Shown piece by piece: positions 44,548 to 53,754 of a DNA stretch of 64,000 nucleotides (position 1 is the first letter of the stretch; each line of letters begins with the position of its first letter). The position numbers were made by a program, and so were the translations under genes. The notes beneath the pieces were generated by a model. It was not told the origin of the DNA, did no database searches, and saw only the letters and a program-made list of their open reading frames with translations. Source of the stretch: Candidatus Anammoximicrobium sp. (GTDB lineage Bacteria > Planctomycetota > Planctomycetia > Pirellulales > Pirellulaceae); assembly GCA_012515235.1 (NCBI GenBank), contig JAAYYU010000042.1, positions 119,631 through 183,630 of the forward strand, given 5' to 3'.

Positions 44548-45465
44548 TCAAGGCGCTTTCGCAGACGCCTTCATTTCGGCCAGTCGGGCTTCCACAAAGG
44601 CGATCACATGCGGCCAGCACTCGGCGCCGCAACGGCCGTGATCGGCGCCTTCGATCACCACGTGCCGGACTGCCTTGTGGCCGACCAGTTTCAGCATGGA
44701 AACGAAGTAGAGATTCTCTTCCGCCCGCATCAGCATGTCCACCTCCCAGCCCCCCGTAACGCACAAGATGGGCGGCGCGTCCGGGCAAACATGATACAGC
44801 GGCGCGTACTTGTCGATGGTCGGCCGAAACTTGCTCGGCTCCACGCCCTGCTCCTTGCGCACGGTCTGGTGCGTGATCATCTGGCCGGTCACCGGGATCA
44901 GGCCGGCGATCCGATTGGCGTCCAGATCGTGCTTGGCCAGGTAGTCCTTGTCCAAGCCGACCATGGCGGTCAAGTAACCTCCAGCGGAAATCCCCGTGAC
45001 GAAAATCCGTTCGGGGTCGCCGCCGAACCTTGCGATGTTCTTGAAGGTCCATGCCAGGGCCGCGGCGGCGTCCTCCACGTAGACCGGATGCTGGACTTTG
45101 GGGTGCAGCCGGTAGCCGACCCCGACCACCGCCCAACCGCGGTCGGTCAATTCCTTGGGCACGTATCGCTTGCCGGCCGACAATCCGCCTCCGTGATAGA
45201 ACACGACCGTCGGAAAGCCCTGGACGGCTTCGGGGCGATACAAATCGAGTCGGCACATTTCGTCGGCGTAATCATCCGCCGGCCCGCCGCCCTGCGGAAG
45301 GTAGAACACGTCCTTGTCGACAACGTACTTCGTTCCCCCAGGCTCGCCTGCGCCGGCAAAGCCTCGTATCGCCGCCAGGTCCGCGGCCAAGGCGATGCCC
45401 AACAAAAGCGGCAAGTGCGAGAGGAACGTCCCGGCGCCCCAAGCCCGTTTCGTCTGGCTCTTCAT
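44548..45465 (-). CDS. Secreted alpha/beta-hydrolase esterase
   Basis: The protein has 305 residues. ATG 45465 has AAAGGATC 7 bases upstream and a signal peptide (FLSHLPLLLGIALAADLAA). It shows the hormone-sensitive-lipase-like pattern: oxyanion motif VVFYHGGGLSAG, nucleophile elbow VTGISAGGYL, and the catalytic histidine in IEGADHGRCG; the acid is probably the Asp in GGWEVDM. Such enzymes remove acetyl or feruloyl groups from polysaccharides. It lies between the ceramidase-like gene (104 bases away) and the terminator of the DUF1559 unit, so it may be transcribed on its own. Confidence 0.87.
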   Translation of the reverse strand: MKSQTKRAWGAGTFLSHLPLLLGIALAADLAAIRGFAGAGEPGGTKYVVDKDVFYLPQGGGPADDYADEMCRLDLYRPEAVQGFPTVVFYHGGGLSAGKRYVPKELTDRGWAVVGVGYRLHPKVQHPVYVEDAAAALAWTFKNIARFGGDPERIFVTGISAGGYLTAMVGLDKDYLAKHDLDANRIAGLIPVTGQMITHQTVRKEQGVEPSKFRPTIDKYAPLYHVCPDAPPILCVTGGWEVDMLMRAEENLYFVSMLKLVGHKAVRHVVIEGADHGRCGAECWPHVIAFVEARLAEMKASAKAP

Positions 45466-45533
45466 CAGTGATCCTTTCGTGCTGCTGGCCACTTGTGAAC
45501 TCGCAATTCATTTTCCGAGAACAGTCATACCCG

Positions 45534-45571
45534 AAAAAACAAGAGCCGTCATCCACGTGCGATGACGGCTC
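45534..45571 (-). terminator. Intrinsic terminator after the lipoprotein gene
   Basis: On the minus strand GAGCCGTCATC and GATGACGGCTC (45543-45553 and 45561-45571) form a perfect 11-base stem with a seven-base loop, followed by TTGTTTTTT. It ends the DUF1559-lipoprotein transcript about 60 bases after the stop. Confidence 0.92.
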
Positions 45572-45629
45572 TCGAAGGATTTGCCAACAACGGCCGACCG
45601 CGGAAGGACGGTTCGTCGAACGAGACCGC

Positions 45630-46106
45630 CTAGGACGGCACCCCGGCGGCCGGGTCAGGCACGAGGTCGATGTCAATCTGGTTGCTTCCCGATTTCACTT
45701 CCACCTCGGCCTCCTTGGGGATCAGGCCGGCGTAGGGCGAAGGCGGCGGCGACTCGGCGTGCTTTCCCTCCTGCACCGGCGGGGTTTCGACCGTCGGCGG
45801 AGAATAGATCACACGATGCCGCCCCAGAATGGCTCCGTCCCCTTTGGATTCCGTGCTCAGCACAAACGTGCCGTCGGCTTGAACGGCGCCCCCGGCGGGC
45901 TTGCCCGCGCTGGCGTCGCCTCCAACGGGCGCAAAGGTCACGACTCCCCCGTTCACCGGTTGGCCATCGGCCCGGACCGTGCCCGAAACGGGCGCGGTGA
46001 CGAGGTCGGATCCGCAGCCCATCCAGGTTGTGGCCAGCAACGCCAAACCCAACGAAGCCGTTTTGCCGATCGTTTTGGTCAACTTGATCCCAGTCATTGC
46101 CACCAT
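45630..46106 (-). CDS. Small secreted protein/lipoprotein with a transthyretin-like (CarboxypepD_reg) fold
   Basis: The protein has 158 residues. ATG 46106 is preferred because AGGAG lies 10 bases upstream; earlier in-frame ATGs at 46124 and 46127 are possible. The signal peptide (TASLGLALLATTWMGCGSD) ends in a cysteine suggestive of lipid attachment, though the lipobox WMGC is atypical. The mature domain contains the planctomycete pattern VSGTVRADGQPVNGGVVTFAP, here GTVRADGQPVNGGVVTFAP, and GRHRVIYSPP. The family is abundant in planctomycetes next to DUF1559 genes, as here (76 bases downstream of one). Function unknown. Confidence 0.8.
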   Translation of the reverse strand: MVAMTGIKLTKTIGKTASLGLALLATTWMGCGSDLVTAPVSGTVRADGQPVNGGVVTFAPVGGDASAGKPAGGAVQADGTFVLSTESKGDGAILGRHRVIYSPPTVETPPVQEGKHAESPPPSPYAGLIPKEAEVEVKSGSNQIDIDLVPDPAAGVPS

Positions 46107-46182
46107 GAATTCATGTCTCCTCATCATCAAATACAGCCGCGACCCAACGCAAGAAGAACTCTATCGGTGATTCCTCTGGCGA

Positions 46183-47205
46183 TTAGGGGAAGGGCACGCT
46201 CTCGCCGTCACGACGATTGCCCAGATTGGCGTAGACGGACGTACTGATGGCGTCACTGACGAACTGCGTGGAGCCGTCGCACATCACGAACTGCGCACCG
46301 CCGGGATGCTGGCTGCCAAAGCAGGCCTGAGACTCCGACTCGGTGATCCCCAACTTCAGCATCTGCGGCCCGCGGTTCAGATAGAACGTCGCGTCGGTCA
46401 AGCACAGCACGTTGCCAGCCGAATCAAAGCCGTTGCAGCCGCCGGAACTTCCCGCTACGTTGTTTCCCCCGATCCAGGCGGGAAAGCTGGCGTCGCCGTT
46501 GTTGCTCGTGGTCACATAGTTGCACACCGTGCGCTCGCCGACCGCAAACGTCGTGCTCGTGCCGTCCGAGACGTCGGCGAAGGTCCACAGCCAGCTCTTG
46601 CAGTTGTCGTTGTCGTAGGTCAGAACCCCCGTCTGGTTGCTGCCCTTCCAGACGCCGCACCCGTTCCAGTTGTTCCCCAGCAGCGGGCCGGAACAGCCGT
46701 TGTAGTTCGCCCGGCCAAACCCGTCGTTGTCCGTCTGCGCCAGGATGTCGCTGGGGCACATGTAGGCGGGCAGGATGGTCTTGCCCACGACGTTGGCCGG
46801 GGCGTTCAGCAGATCGTTCTTGTTGTTCATGTGCGAAAAGCTGCCACAGGTGCCGGTATCCATGTTGGTGTGGTCACCCGTCGCCGTGACAGCCTGGTAG
46901 CCGCCAGCCAGGATCTCGTCCCACAGCGCTCCCTGCTCCATGAACGGCAGCAGATACGCCCGAAAACTGATGTTGTTGCCGTCGTCATCGGTCATGCCCG
47001 TGGGAAACTTCTTGTACGTGTCATGGAAGTTGTGCAGGGCCACGCCGATCTGTTTCAAATTGTTGACACACTGCGTTCGCCGCGCCGCCTCACGCGCCGC
47101 TTGGATTGCCGGAAGAAGCAAAGCCACGAGAATACCGATAATAGCGATCACCACCAACAACTCGACGAGCGTGAAGCCTCGCCGGTCACGAAAACGATAG
47201 TTCAT
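46183..47205 (-). CDS. DUF1559 prepilin-like protein (H-X9-DG type)
   Basis: The protein has 340 residues. GGGAGGT is 6 bases before ATG 47205. The N-terminus is a type IV prepilin signal: RRGFTLVELLVVIAIIGILV, cleaved after the Gly, with a membrane helix. The body has the DUF1559 pattern CVNNLKQIGVALHNFHDTYKKFP as far as NNLKQIGVALHNFHD, and the C-terminal H-X9-DG motif in QHPGGAQFVMCDGS. These proteins are a planctomycete hallmark and occur in tens to hundreds of copies per genome; they are thought to be pseudopilin-like surface proteins. The gene is the first of a two-gene unit with the lipoprotein and ends at the terminator 45534-45571. Confidence 0.93.
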   Translation of the reverse strand: MNYRFRDRRGFTLVELLVVIAIIGILVALLLPAIQAAREAARRTQCVNNLKQIGVALHNFHDTYKKFPTGMTDDDGNNISFRAYLLPFMEQGALWDEILAGGYQAVTATGDHTNMDTGTCGSFSHMNNKNDLLNAPANVVGKTILPAYMCPSDILAQTDNDGFGRANYNGCSGPLLGNNWNGCGVWKGSNQTGVLTYDNDNCKSWLWTFADVSDGTSTTFAVGERTVCNYVTTSNNGDASFPAWIGGNNVAGSSGGCNGFDSAGNVLCLTDATFYLNRGPQMLKLGITESESQACFGSQHPGGAQFVMCDGSTQFVSDAISTSVYANLGNRRDGESVPFP

Positions 47206-47596
47206 GTCGGACCTCCCAGTAGGAATGACGAAAACGAAAAACTGACGTTCAAAAGCTGTTTTGTGCGAGTGCGATCCGGCTGGTTCACAGGGGAAAGCGA
47301 GTGGCAAGGCAGGCAGGCAGGCTTGGCGTCATAGGGGCTAGGAATCTTGGCAAGCACAACGGGCATCTCCCGGCCTGCTCAAGGCCCTTTCTTTGCCCGG
47401 CATGCTTTCCGCAGCAGAGGATCCCTCAGCCGGCTGGAAATCAATCAATTAGACCTTATCTTAGGCACACGCCGCTCGCGGTCAAGGTCACGATACGTCA
47501 AAGATGTAAGAGAATTTGCCTTGTGCGCAGGGTCCCGGGTGTGTCCGTCGGCGTGTCAAAGACGTCCGGGACCTCTTCTTATCCGACTTAGACAGC
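47206..47596. other. Intergenic region upstream of the DUF1559 gene
   Basis: About 390 bases with no recognisable gene. The stretch around 47440-47530 is richer in A+T and probably holds the minus-strand promoter; two palindromic elements follow it (separate entries). Confidence 0.4.
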
Positions 47597-47694
47597 CCGC
47601 AGAAAATGAACTACCCCGGGCGAACCGGCGTGGCACGGCCTACTTGTTGGCCGTGCCACACGCGCCCGGCGGACCGGTAGATCATTTTCTGCGG
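47597..47694. repeat. 98-base cruciform element
   Basis: Outer arms of 19 bases (47597-47615, 47676-47694, one mismatch; ends CCGCAGAAAATGA and TCATTTTCTGCGG) enclose CCGGGCG/CGCCCGG and an inner perfect 11-base stem GTGGCACGGCC / GGCCGTGCCAC (47630-47640, 47649-47659) with an eight-base loop. The whole segment can fold into one long interrupted hairpin. It is close in length to family A but has unrelated ends. Confidence 0.85.
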
Positions 47695-47736
47695 ATTGCC
47701 TTAGACGCCGCGCGCTTGAAAAAGGCACAATTCCAC

Positions 47737-47804
47737 CGTAGCCGAATTCGCCAGAATTGGGGTTTCTTGGCCCTTCTTCCCGAACTTGGGGGAATTCGAC
47801 TACG
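47737..47804. repeat. Palindrome with CGTAG...CTACG ends
   Basis: CGTAGCCGAATTC (47737-47749) and GAATTCGACTACG (47792-47804) are inverted complements with one mismatch. The interior includes AGAATTGGGGTTTC and CCCGAACTTGGGG. The ends resemble those of the element at 28247-28295. It stops 21 bases before the 3' end of the GH2 gene. Confidence 0.7.
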
Positions 47805-47824
47805 CGCAACCTCGAAGACGGCGA

Positions 47825-50647
47825 TCAACGTTTCACGGACAGCACGATCGTCGGGTCGAGCGGATAGCGGCCGAACCGTTCGCCGTACAGGGCCAGACCG
47901 CCGGGGAACGCGGCATCGACCTCCAGGCGGACGACGAACTCCTTGGCTGCCGCTGCCGCGCTCACCGCGCCGGCCGGAATGACCGCTTCCACCCGGTAGC
48001 CGTACGAGCCGGCCTCACGCAGCTTGCGGTCGTGCGGTTGGGCGTGCCAGGAAAGGATGCCCCGGTGATCCGCCGGGTCGTCGGCCAAGTCGAACTGGCC
48101 GACAGACTGGCCGGCGACTTGGACGCGGACGGCGGAGGGGAACCGGACGGTGTCGGTCATCGGATACGCGTTCGGGTTCCGGCTCGGGTCGTGCGTGCCC
48201 TGGCCCCGCATAAAGTCGCCTTCCTGCGGCTTGGCTCCCTCGCGGTCCTTGCCGAACAGTTGCTTGGCGGACGCCTCGAACACAAGCGTCGCGCCTTGGA
48301 CCGCCGTGGCGTCGACGTCGTCCGGCCACGCGATACAGTACTCGAAGAACCCGTGGCCGGCGCCGTTGACTTTGAGGCCCTCGAGCACGTTCCACTGCTT
48401 GAGCGACCACTGGGCCGCCGCGAAACTGGCCGGCGCGAACCGCAGGAGCACGGTCTGCCCGCCGTCGCGCTGGATCGTCTCCTGCCGCGGGGCCGGGCCG
48501 TCGCTGACCAGGAAGGCCGTGAAGTTGCGGTGCAGCACTGTGCCCGCGTCCCCTTCAAGGCTCAGACTCAAAACCGCCAGGCCCGGTTGGTCCGGCATGG
48601 TCACGATCAACGGCTCGATTTCCTGAGACAGCCACGGGCGGAACGCCAGGTCCCGCGAGCTGCGCGAAAACCAGCGCCGCTGGCCCAGATGATTCCAGCC
48701 GGCCAGCGTGGCCTGCAGCCGCAATCGCGGGCCGGGCGCGCGGTCGGTCAGCAGGGACAGCCACAGCGGCACGGAGACCCGCTCGCCGGGCTGCACGTCG
48801 CGGCACAACTCCGAACCGGTGGAAACGTAGCACGGCGAGTGCAGATCGCGCAGCGTCATGCCGGGGACCAATTCCTCCAACCCGGTCTCCTTGTCGCTGC
48901 GGTCGTAGCGATAATAGCCGTTCCATTCGTTGATCACGTCGTGATGCTCGGTATACAACCAGCCGCAGACCTGCGGATGCCGGCGGAATTCGTTCAGCAT
49001 GAGGTGGTAGTCCCAGCACCAGTCCACGTCGCCCGCGCTGCCCTGGTAGCCCCACACGTTGCCGCACTCGCTGTTCAGCAGCGGCTGGGTCCCCTGCGTG
49101 CAGCCGGCGACGAAGTTCCATTTCGAGCCGGGAAACGTGTCGGCCGTCACCTGGTCCAGGTGCTTACGCCACTCGTAGCCGGGCAGGTAGGCGTGCCAGC
49201 TGTTGATGTCCGTCACGACGTGGTCGTGGTGGCAGGGCGAGTTGTCCTCGACCAGCCGCGTGGGGTCCAGTTGCTTGGCCAGCCGGTACACGGAGGCCAC
49301 CCACTGTTGCGTTTCCGGCAGGTACGCCCGTTTTTTCTCTTGCTTGGTGAACAGTCCCCACGTCTCGTTGAAGGGCACCCAGGAAAAAATCGAGGGATGG
49401 TTGAAGTCCCGCTGCAACATGCCGCGCAGGGCGTGTTCGATCTCGCCCCGCATTTCCGCGCCGGGCTCGCCCCAGCTGTTGGGCACGTCGCACATCAGCA
49501 GCAGGCCCAGCCGGTCGGCCCAGTACAGCTTGCGGGGCACGTCGATCTTGACGTGCAACCGGTTGGCGTTCAGCCCGATCCGCCGCGAGCGCAGGATTTC
49601 GTCCCGCATAAAGGCGTCGCTGGGGAACGTGTAGAAGCCCTCGGGATGGTACGACTGGTCCAGCGTCATCTGCAGATACACCGGCTGGTTGTTCAAGGCG
49701 ATGTACGGGTGCTTCGTGCCGGGCAGGTTCACGACGCTGATCTTCCTCATGCCGAAATACGCGTTCACGTGGTCCTCCCCGCCGCCAGCGTGCAGGACAG
49801 TTTCGACTTCGTACAGGAACGGATCGTCCAGGGACCACAGCCGGGCACTGGGCACGGGGACCTCGAACTGGACTTCCTGGGCCCCTGGGGCCACTGCCTG
49901 GGAAACCTCCGGCAGATCGCCAGTCTTGAAACGCAGCTTCAGCGAGGTCGCGGCCGGCGCGGCGGCGTTCAACCGGGCGGTCACGGCGACCTGGCCGCGG
50001 TCGATGTCGGGCGAGAATTGGACAGAGGTCAAAAACGTCTGCGGCCGGGCTTCCAGATACACGGTCTGCCAGATCCCGCGGGCGTTGCCATAGCCTTGTT
50101 TGCCCTCCAGCTTGAACGGCCGCGGGCGGTCGTCGACGCGCAGCGTCAGGCGGCCCTCGCGGCCCGGTTGCAGCTGCGGCGTCAGCTCGAACTCAAACGG
50201 CGTGTAGCCGCCGCGATGCGTTCCCAGGGACCGGCCGTCCAGCCACACCTGCGTCTCCCAGTCGCACGCGCCGATGACCAGGAACACCCGCTGACCCTGC
50301 CACGCCTGGGGCATGTGCATCGTCCGCGAGTACCAGGCCAGCGGCGCTTCGTCGGCGACTTGGGACAGCGGCGCACCCCAAGGAAACGGCACCAGGATGG
50401 TCCGCGGAAACGGCGTCGCGCCCTCGAACCATTTTCCTTCCAGTCCGGCATCCTCGGCATCGAAGCGGAATTGCCAAGTCCCGTTCAGATTCAGCCACTG
50501 GCTGCGTTGGAAGTCCGGCCGCGGGTGTTCGGGCAGCGGCATCGGTTCGCCGCCGGCCAAAACGCTGCCGCACGCCATGGCACAGCTCCACACGACCGCT
50601 GACAAGACATGAGCCAACACGGTTCCAGGCGACACGGTCAAACGCAT
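47825..50647 (-). CDS. Secreted glycoside hydrolase family 2 (beta-galactosidase/glucuronidase-like)
   Basis: The protein has 940 residues. TGAGGAGC lies 7 bases before ATG 50647, and a signal peptide follows (VLAHVLSAVVWSCAMACGSV). The GH2 domain order is visible: sugar-binding jelly roll (NLNGTWQFRFD, VPFPWGAPLS, VWLDGRSLGTHRGGYTPFEF, shortened to VWLDGRSLGTHRGGYTPF), immunoglobulin-like domain, then the TIM barrel with acid/base WVPFNETWG (about residue 425) and nucleophile LLNSECGNVWG (about 526). The last 250 residues are extra sandwich modules. It is an exo-glycosidase acting on beta-linked galactose, glucuronate or mannose; which one cannot be told. No partner gene shares the strand closely; the CocE gene lies 155 bases upstream. 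Confidence 0.88.
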   Translation of the reverse strand: MRLTVSPGTVLAHVLSAVVWSCAMACGSVLAGGEPMPLPEHPRPDFQRSQWLNLNGTWQFRFDAEDAGLEGKWFEGATPFPRTILVPFPWGAPLSQVADEAPLAWYSRTMHMPQAWQGQRVFLVIGACDWETQVWLDGRSLGTHRGGYTPFEFELTPQLQPGREGRLTLRVDDRPRPFKLEGKQGYGNARGIWQTVYLEARPQTFLTSVQFSPDIDRGQVAVTARLNAAAPAATSLKLRFKTGDLPEVSQAVAPGAQEVQFEVPVPSARLWSLDDPFLYEVETVLHAGGGEDHVNAYFGMRKISVVNLPGTKHPYIALNNQPVYLQMTLDQSYHPEGFYTFPSDAFMRDEILRSRRIGLNANRLHVKIDVPRKLYWADRLGLLLMCDVPNSWGEPGAEMRGEIEHALRGMLQRDFNHPSIFSWVPFNETWGLFTKQEKKRAYLPETQQWVASVYRLAKQLDPTRLVEDNSPCHHDHVVTDINSWHAYLPGYEWRKHLDQVTADTFPGSKWNFVAGCTQGTQPLLNSECGNVWGYQGSAGDVDWCWDYHLMLNEFRRHPQVCGWLYTEHHDVINEWNGYYRYDRSDKETGLEELVPGMTLRDLHSPCYVSTGSELCRDVQPGERVSVPLWLSLLTDRAPGPRLRLQATLAGWNHLGQRRWFSRSSRDLAFRPWLSQEIEPLIVTMPDQPGLAVLSLSLEGDAGTVLHRNFTAFLVSDGPAPRQETIQRDGGQTVLLRFAPASFAAAQWSLKQWNVLEGLKVNGAGHGFFEYCIAWPDDVDATAVQGATLVFEASAKQLFGKDREGAKPQEGDFMRGQGTHDPSRNPNAYPMTDTVRFPSAVRVQVAGQSVGQFDLADDPADHRGILSWHAQPHDRKLREAGSYGYRVEAVIPAGAVSAAAAAKEFVVRLEVDAAFPGGLALYGERFGRYPLDPTIVLSVKR

Positions 50648-50802
50648 GAGCAAGCTCCTCAAAAGGCACGGGCCTCGGAAAGACACTCCAGGCCCCTAAG
50701 AATACCGGCGCGACGCTCGCCTGGGTAGCCGTCCGAGCGGGTAGCACGGAGCAAGGTTCCGGGCCCTCACGCGTCATCGGACAGTTGTTTGTCGGACGAT
50801 GT

Positions 50803-52725
50803 TCAGCGGACTTCCCGGAGCCCCGCCTGCTGGTCCAGCGGCACGGGTTCCGCCGCCGACGGCGGCAACTCCGGCAGCAGCGGCAACAGCAGGCTGGACG
50901 GATGGTCCGCGTCGTGCAGGATCGCGACGTGGCCGGGCGGTGGATGGGAATCGTAGCGGTAGCTGGGCGTGCCGGACCGCGTGCTGCCGATCGGATCGCC
51001 TGCGGGCGGCTGGCTGATCGACAAGAGGAGCCTGTGGCCGGGCCGGAAGACGTGGCCGAAGGCGAAGATCTCAATCTGATATTCTTGCGGCTCGTGGGGC
51101 ACGACCGGGGCGATCTGGTCGTGAGGGTGATACGGCCGGATCAGCGTCGTCTGGCCGTCCGACTCGGCGTACGACGCCTGTTGTGCGTCCAGAGCCCGAT
51201 GCGAAGCCCGCAACAGGCCGCGTTGCAAGCCGTACACCTTGCCGTCGGGCGCCCGGTCGGCCAGCAGGACGAAGAAGTCGGTGTCGAGCGTCTCCAGCTT
51301 GGCCCATAGCGTCAGGACCGCCGGCCCGCAGACCGCCGCGGGTTCGGTGAAGGCGAGTTCATAGGTGGCCCGCGGGTCGCCGCCATCGGGCGATAGGTGC
51401 GTCACGCGATAGCCGCCGGGCGGTTCATCCGGGGCCGGCGCGTTTCGTGCCAGCTGCCGATCGGCCCGCAGATAGTAGCGCGTCCAGCGAGTCTGGGGCA
51501 GCGGGAAGTCGGCGGCGGTCAGCGGCGAAGTGAGCGCGTCGCGTCCCTCCCGGTTTTGCGCGGGCGTCTCCAGGTAACAGGCGACGCGCCGCGGCGCCGC
51601 GGCGATTTCGTCGTCGGATTCATCCAGCAACCAGTGCCGAAACCAGGCGGTCACGTCGGCCGGCAGCAGGCCGGCGCCGTGGCCGCCGTTGGTCAACACC
51701 AGCCGCTTGGGCACGTCGTCGGCGATCCGCTTCCAGAGTTGCCAGCCCGTCGGCCCGGTCTGTTCGTCCTGCCAGGCGTGACCGATCAGGATCGGCGATC
51801 GGATTCGCGCTGCATGCGTGCCCAAGTTCTGTTCGCGCCAGGACGGACCGTCCAACGGCTGGTGCAGTCCCAGCCAGAGCATGTCCTGCGTCCAGTCGCG
51901 GCGGGGACGCGCGGCGACGATTTGCGACCAGGCCGCGTCGTCCAGTCCGCGGGCTGCCCGCGCGGCCGCGTCCGAGCCGAACACGCCGTCGGACCGGTAC
52001 CAGTTGTTCATCCACTCCACCGGAAACCCCATGTTGGGCACGCCGCCGGGCCGCGCGATGCCACGGTAGAAATCATCGATCAACCCGCCCACACAGACCG
52101 CCTTGAGCGATGGCGGCTGCGTGGTCGCGGTTAGAAACCCCAGCAAGCCGGGCCAGGAGTAGCCCAGGATGCCGACTCGGCCGTTGGACCACGGTTGCTG
52201 GACGATCCAGTTCTCGATGATCTCGTAGCCGTCTTGCCAGGTGCGCGGCCGCCAGGGGCTCAACGCGCCGCCCGACGCGCCCGTGCCGCGGATCGAAGCT
52301 TGGACGGTCACGAAGCGATCGCCCAAGTTGCCAGGGTTGGCAGCCACCGTGGCGCCGGGATAACCGCAGGTCTGAAAGACGGCCGGCCACCGGCGTTGCC
52401 GGTCCTCGGACTCAAAGCCGCGCGGATAGCCCACGGCCAGGGCGATGCGGACGCCGTCCGACATCGTGGCAAAAGCGTACTCCTGGCGAAAACGGGGCGC
52501 GGCGCGGCGGGCCGCGGCCTGATCCCGCTGCAACTTCTGATGATAGGCTTGAGCTTCCTCTGGCGACAGCAATCCATCGCCGTTAGCGTCGGCTTGCGGG
52601 TACTGCTTCATCCAGGCGCGGAGTTGCTCCGGCGAGGCCTTGCCAATGGGCTCTGCCGCGCCGGCCAAGTCCGGCAGCGAACAGGCCAGAAGGATCAGAA
52701 CGAAACGCCGAGTCCTCGCAGTCAT
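50803..52725 (-). CDS. Secreted CocE/NonD-type alpha/beta hydrolase with an EF-hand
   Basis: The protein has 640 residues. AAAGGGG precedes ATG 52725, followed by a signal peptide (FVLILLACSLPDLAGAA). An EF-hand/dockerin-like calcium loop is at about residues 47-60 (ADANGDGLLSPEEAQAY). The hydrolase domain has SIRGTGASGG, the nucleophile motif GILGYSWPGLLGF, an acidic HAWQDEQTG and the histidine in LTNGGHGAG. A C-terminal jelly roll (LTLWAKLETLDTDFFVLLAD; HRLLLSISQPP) is typical of X-Pro dipeptidyl-peptidase or cocaine-esterase relatives. Probable substrates are acyl esters or short peptides in the periplasm. It precedes the GH2 gene on the same strand. Confidence 0.87.
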   Translation of the reverse strand: MTARTRRFVLILLACSLPDLAGAAEPIGKASPEQLRAWMKQYPQADANGDGLLSPEEAQAYHQKLQRDQAAARRAAPRFRQEYAFATMSDGVRIALAVGYPRGFESEDRQRRWPAVFQTCGYPGATVAANPGNLGDRFVTVQASIRGTGASGGALSPWRPRTWQDGYEIIENWIVQQPWSNGRVGILGYSWPGLLGFLTATTQPPSLKAVCVGGLIDDFYRGIARPGGVPNMGFPVEWMNNWYRSDGVFGSDAAARAARGLDDAAWSQIVAARPRRDWTQDMLWLGLHQPLDGPSWREQNLGTHAARIRSPILIGHAWQDEQTGPTGWQLWKRIADDVPKRLVLTNGGHGAGLLPADVTAWFRHWLLDESDDEIAAAPRRVACYLETPAQNREGRDALTSPLTAADFPLPQTRWTRYYLRADRQLARNAPAPDEPPGGYRVTHLSPDGGDPRATYELAFTEPAAVCGPAVLTLWAKLETLDTDFFVLLADRAPDGKVYGLQRGLLRASHRALDAQQASYAESDGQTTLIRPYHPHDQIAPVVPHEPQEYQIEIFAFGHVFRPGHRLLLSISQPPAGDPIGSTRSGTPSYRYDSHPPPGHVAILHDADHPSSLLLPLLPELPPSAAEPVPLDQQAGLREVR

Positions 52726-52973
52726 GCTGCCCCTTTCCACGAAAGGTCATTTCAGTTCTGCCAGCATACGCTCGCGCGGGAACTGCTGTCGAGGCGTAAA
52801 CGCACGAAGGGCGTCAACAAACGTCAAGTTGCCCTAGCCAGCGAGCTGCGGCGACCGCCTGAAATCTCGGCGGATTCTTGCCCGGACGGACGGGCTTCGA
52901 GGAATGCTGCGGCGGCCACGCCGTGATCGGATTGACAGCCCGCCTCAGCCGCCGGCGTGCGGTCCCCGCGACA

Positions 52974-53260
52974 TCACCCGGCAGCCGGAACATGGGAGCC
53001 GAAGGAAAGCGTGAAGTCTTCCTTTAGGCGGGTCGATTGGACTGCGTCCACCCGGCGGTCAAACGAGCTTGCAGCGGTTTGAGCGTACGTTCGTCGTCCG
53101 TCATCCGCCAGCACAGGGCCAGGTCGCAGACCGCGTTGGCGTCGTCCGGCAAGTCCCGTTTCGCCTGCGAGTGCCGGCCGCATCCCGGTAGTCGTTCGGG
53201 ATATTCCAGTTCTTGGGGATGTGCGGCCGGCAATCCAGTCGCCGGTCAGCACGCGACTTC
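52974..53260 (-). pseudogene. Decayed fragment resembling an alginate-lyase/heparinase-type protein
   Basis: Three minus-strand frames must be joined to read a protein: PHIPKNWNIPNDYRDA, then AKRDLPDDANAVCDLALCWR followed by MTDDERTLKPLQARLTA, then LKEDFTLSFGSHVPAAG. The combined stretch looks like the alpha/alpha-toroid start of planctomycete alginate-lyase-like proteins. At least two frame changes and the missing flanks mark it as a remnant. The 5' side above 53260 gives no continuation I can recognise. Confidence 0.5.
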
Positions 53261-53754
53261 AGGTCGAGCCCGGCCGCGTGAGCAGGCTCGATCCGCTGCT
53301 GGATTCGGCGTCGGAACGTATTCAGCCGAATTTCGCTCAAGAAGACATCCCGCAGGGCCCGATTTCGGCCGTGGCCGAAAGGCTGCAGGTGCCGATCCGC
53401 CGCCCTTCGGCGTCGTCTGCAACTCGGAGGAAGCAGGCGGGGAGCGGGCAGACAGCCAGGATGCCGAGGAAGGCAAGCGGGGCCATCGAGGCGTGTCTGC
53501 GCGTCGTGGTTGGCCGCCGCAAGGAATGGACCTTGTCGAATCGCCGAAACCCCCAGTCGAACAGATCCGCGGCACGGTGCGAAGCGTTGCCGGCAACTCC
53601 CCTCGGCCACGGTGCGTGTCTACCCTGGTTAGCGGAGTTCCCAACGGGGCGCTGCCAACCTGCGCGGTTCCAGGGGCGGTGCTTGCGGCCCCGGTCGCTG
53701 TGCTGCGAGAATGGTTGCGGAGCAAGGGTTGGCCGGACGTCTGAAAACTGGACC
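53261..53754. other. Non-coding stretch in the decay zone
   Basis: About 490 bases with open frames on both strands but only low-complexity Arg/Pro/Ala translations. It separates two gene remnants and probably holds further degraded sequence. Confidence 0.4.

Noticed and set aside
53037..53744. Plus-strand 235-codon open frame in the decay zone
   Set aside because: Its translation has no recognisable features, while the opposite strand over part of it reads as a decayed lyase; treated as a shadow.
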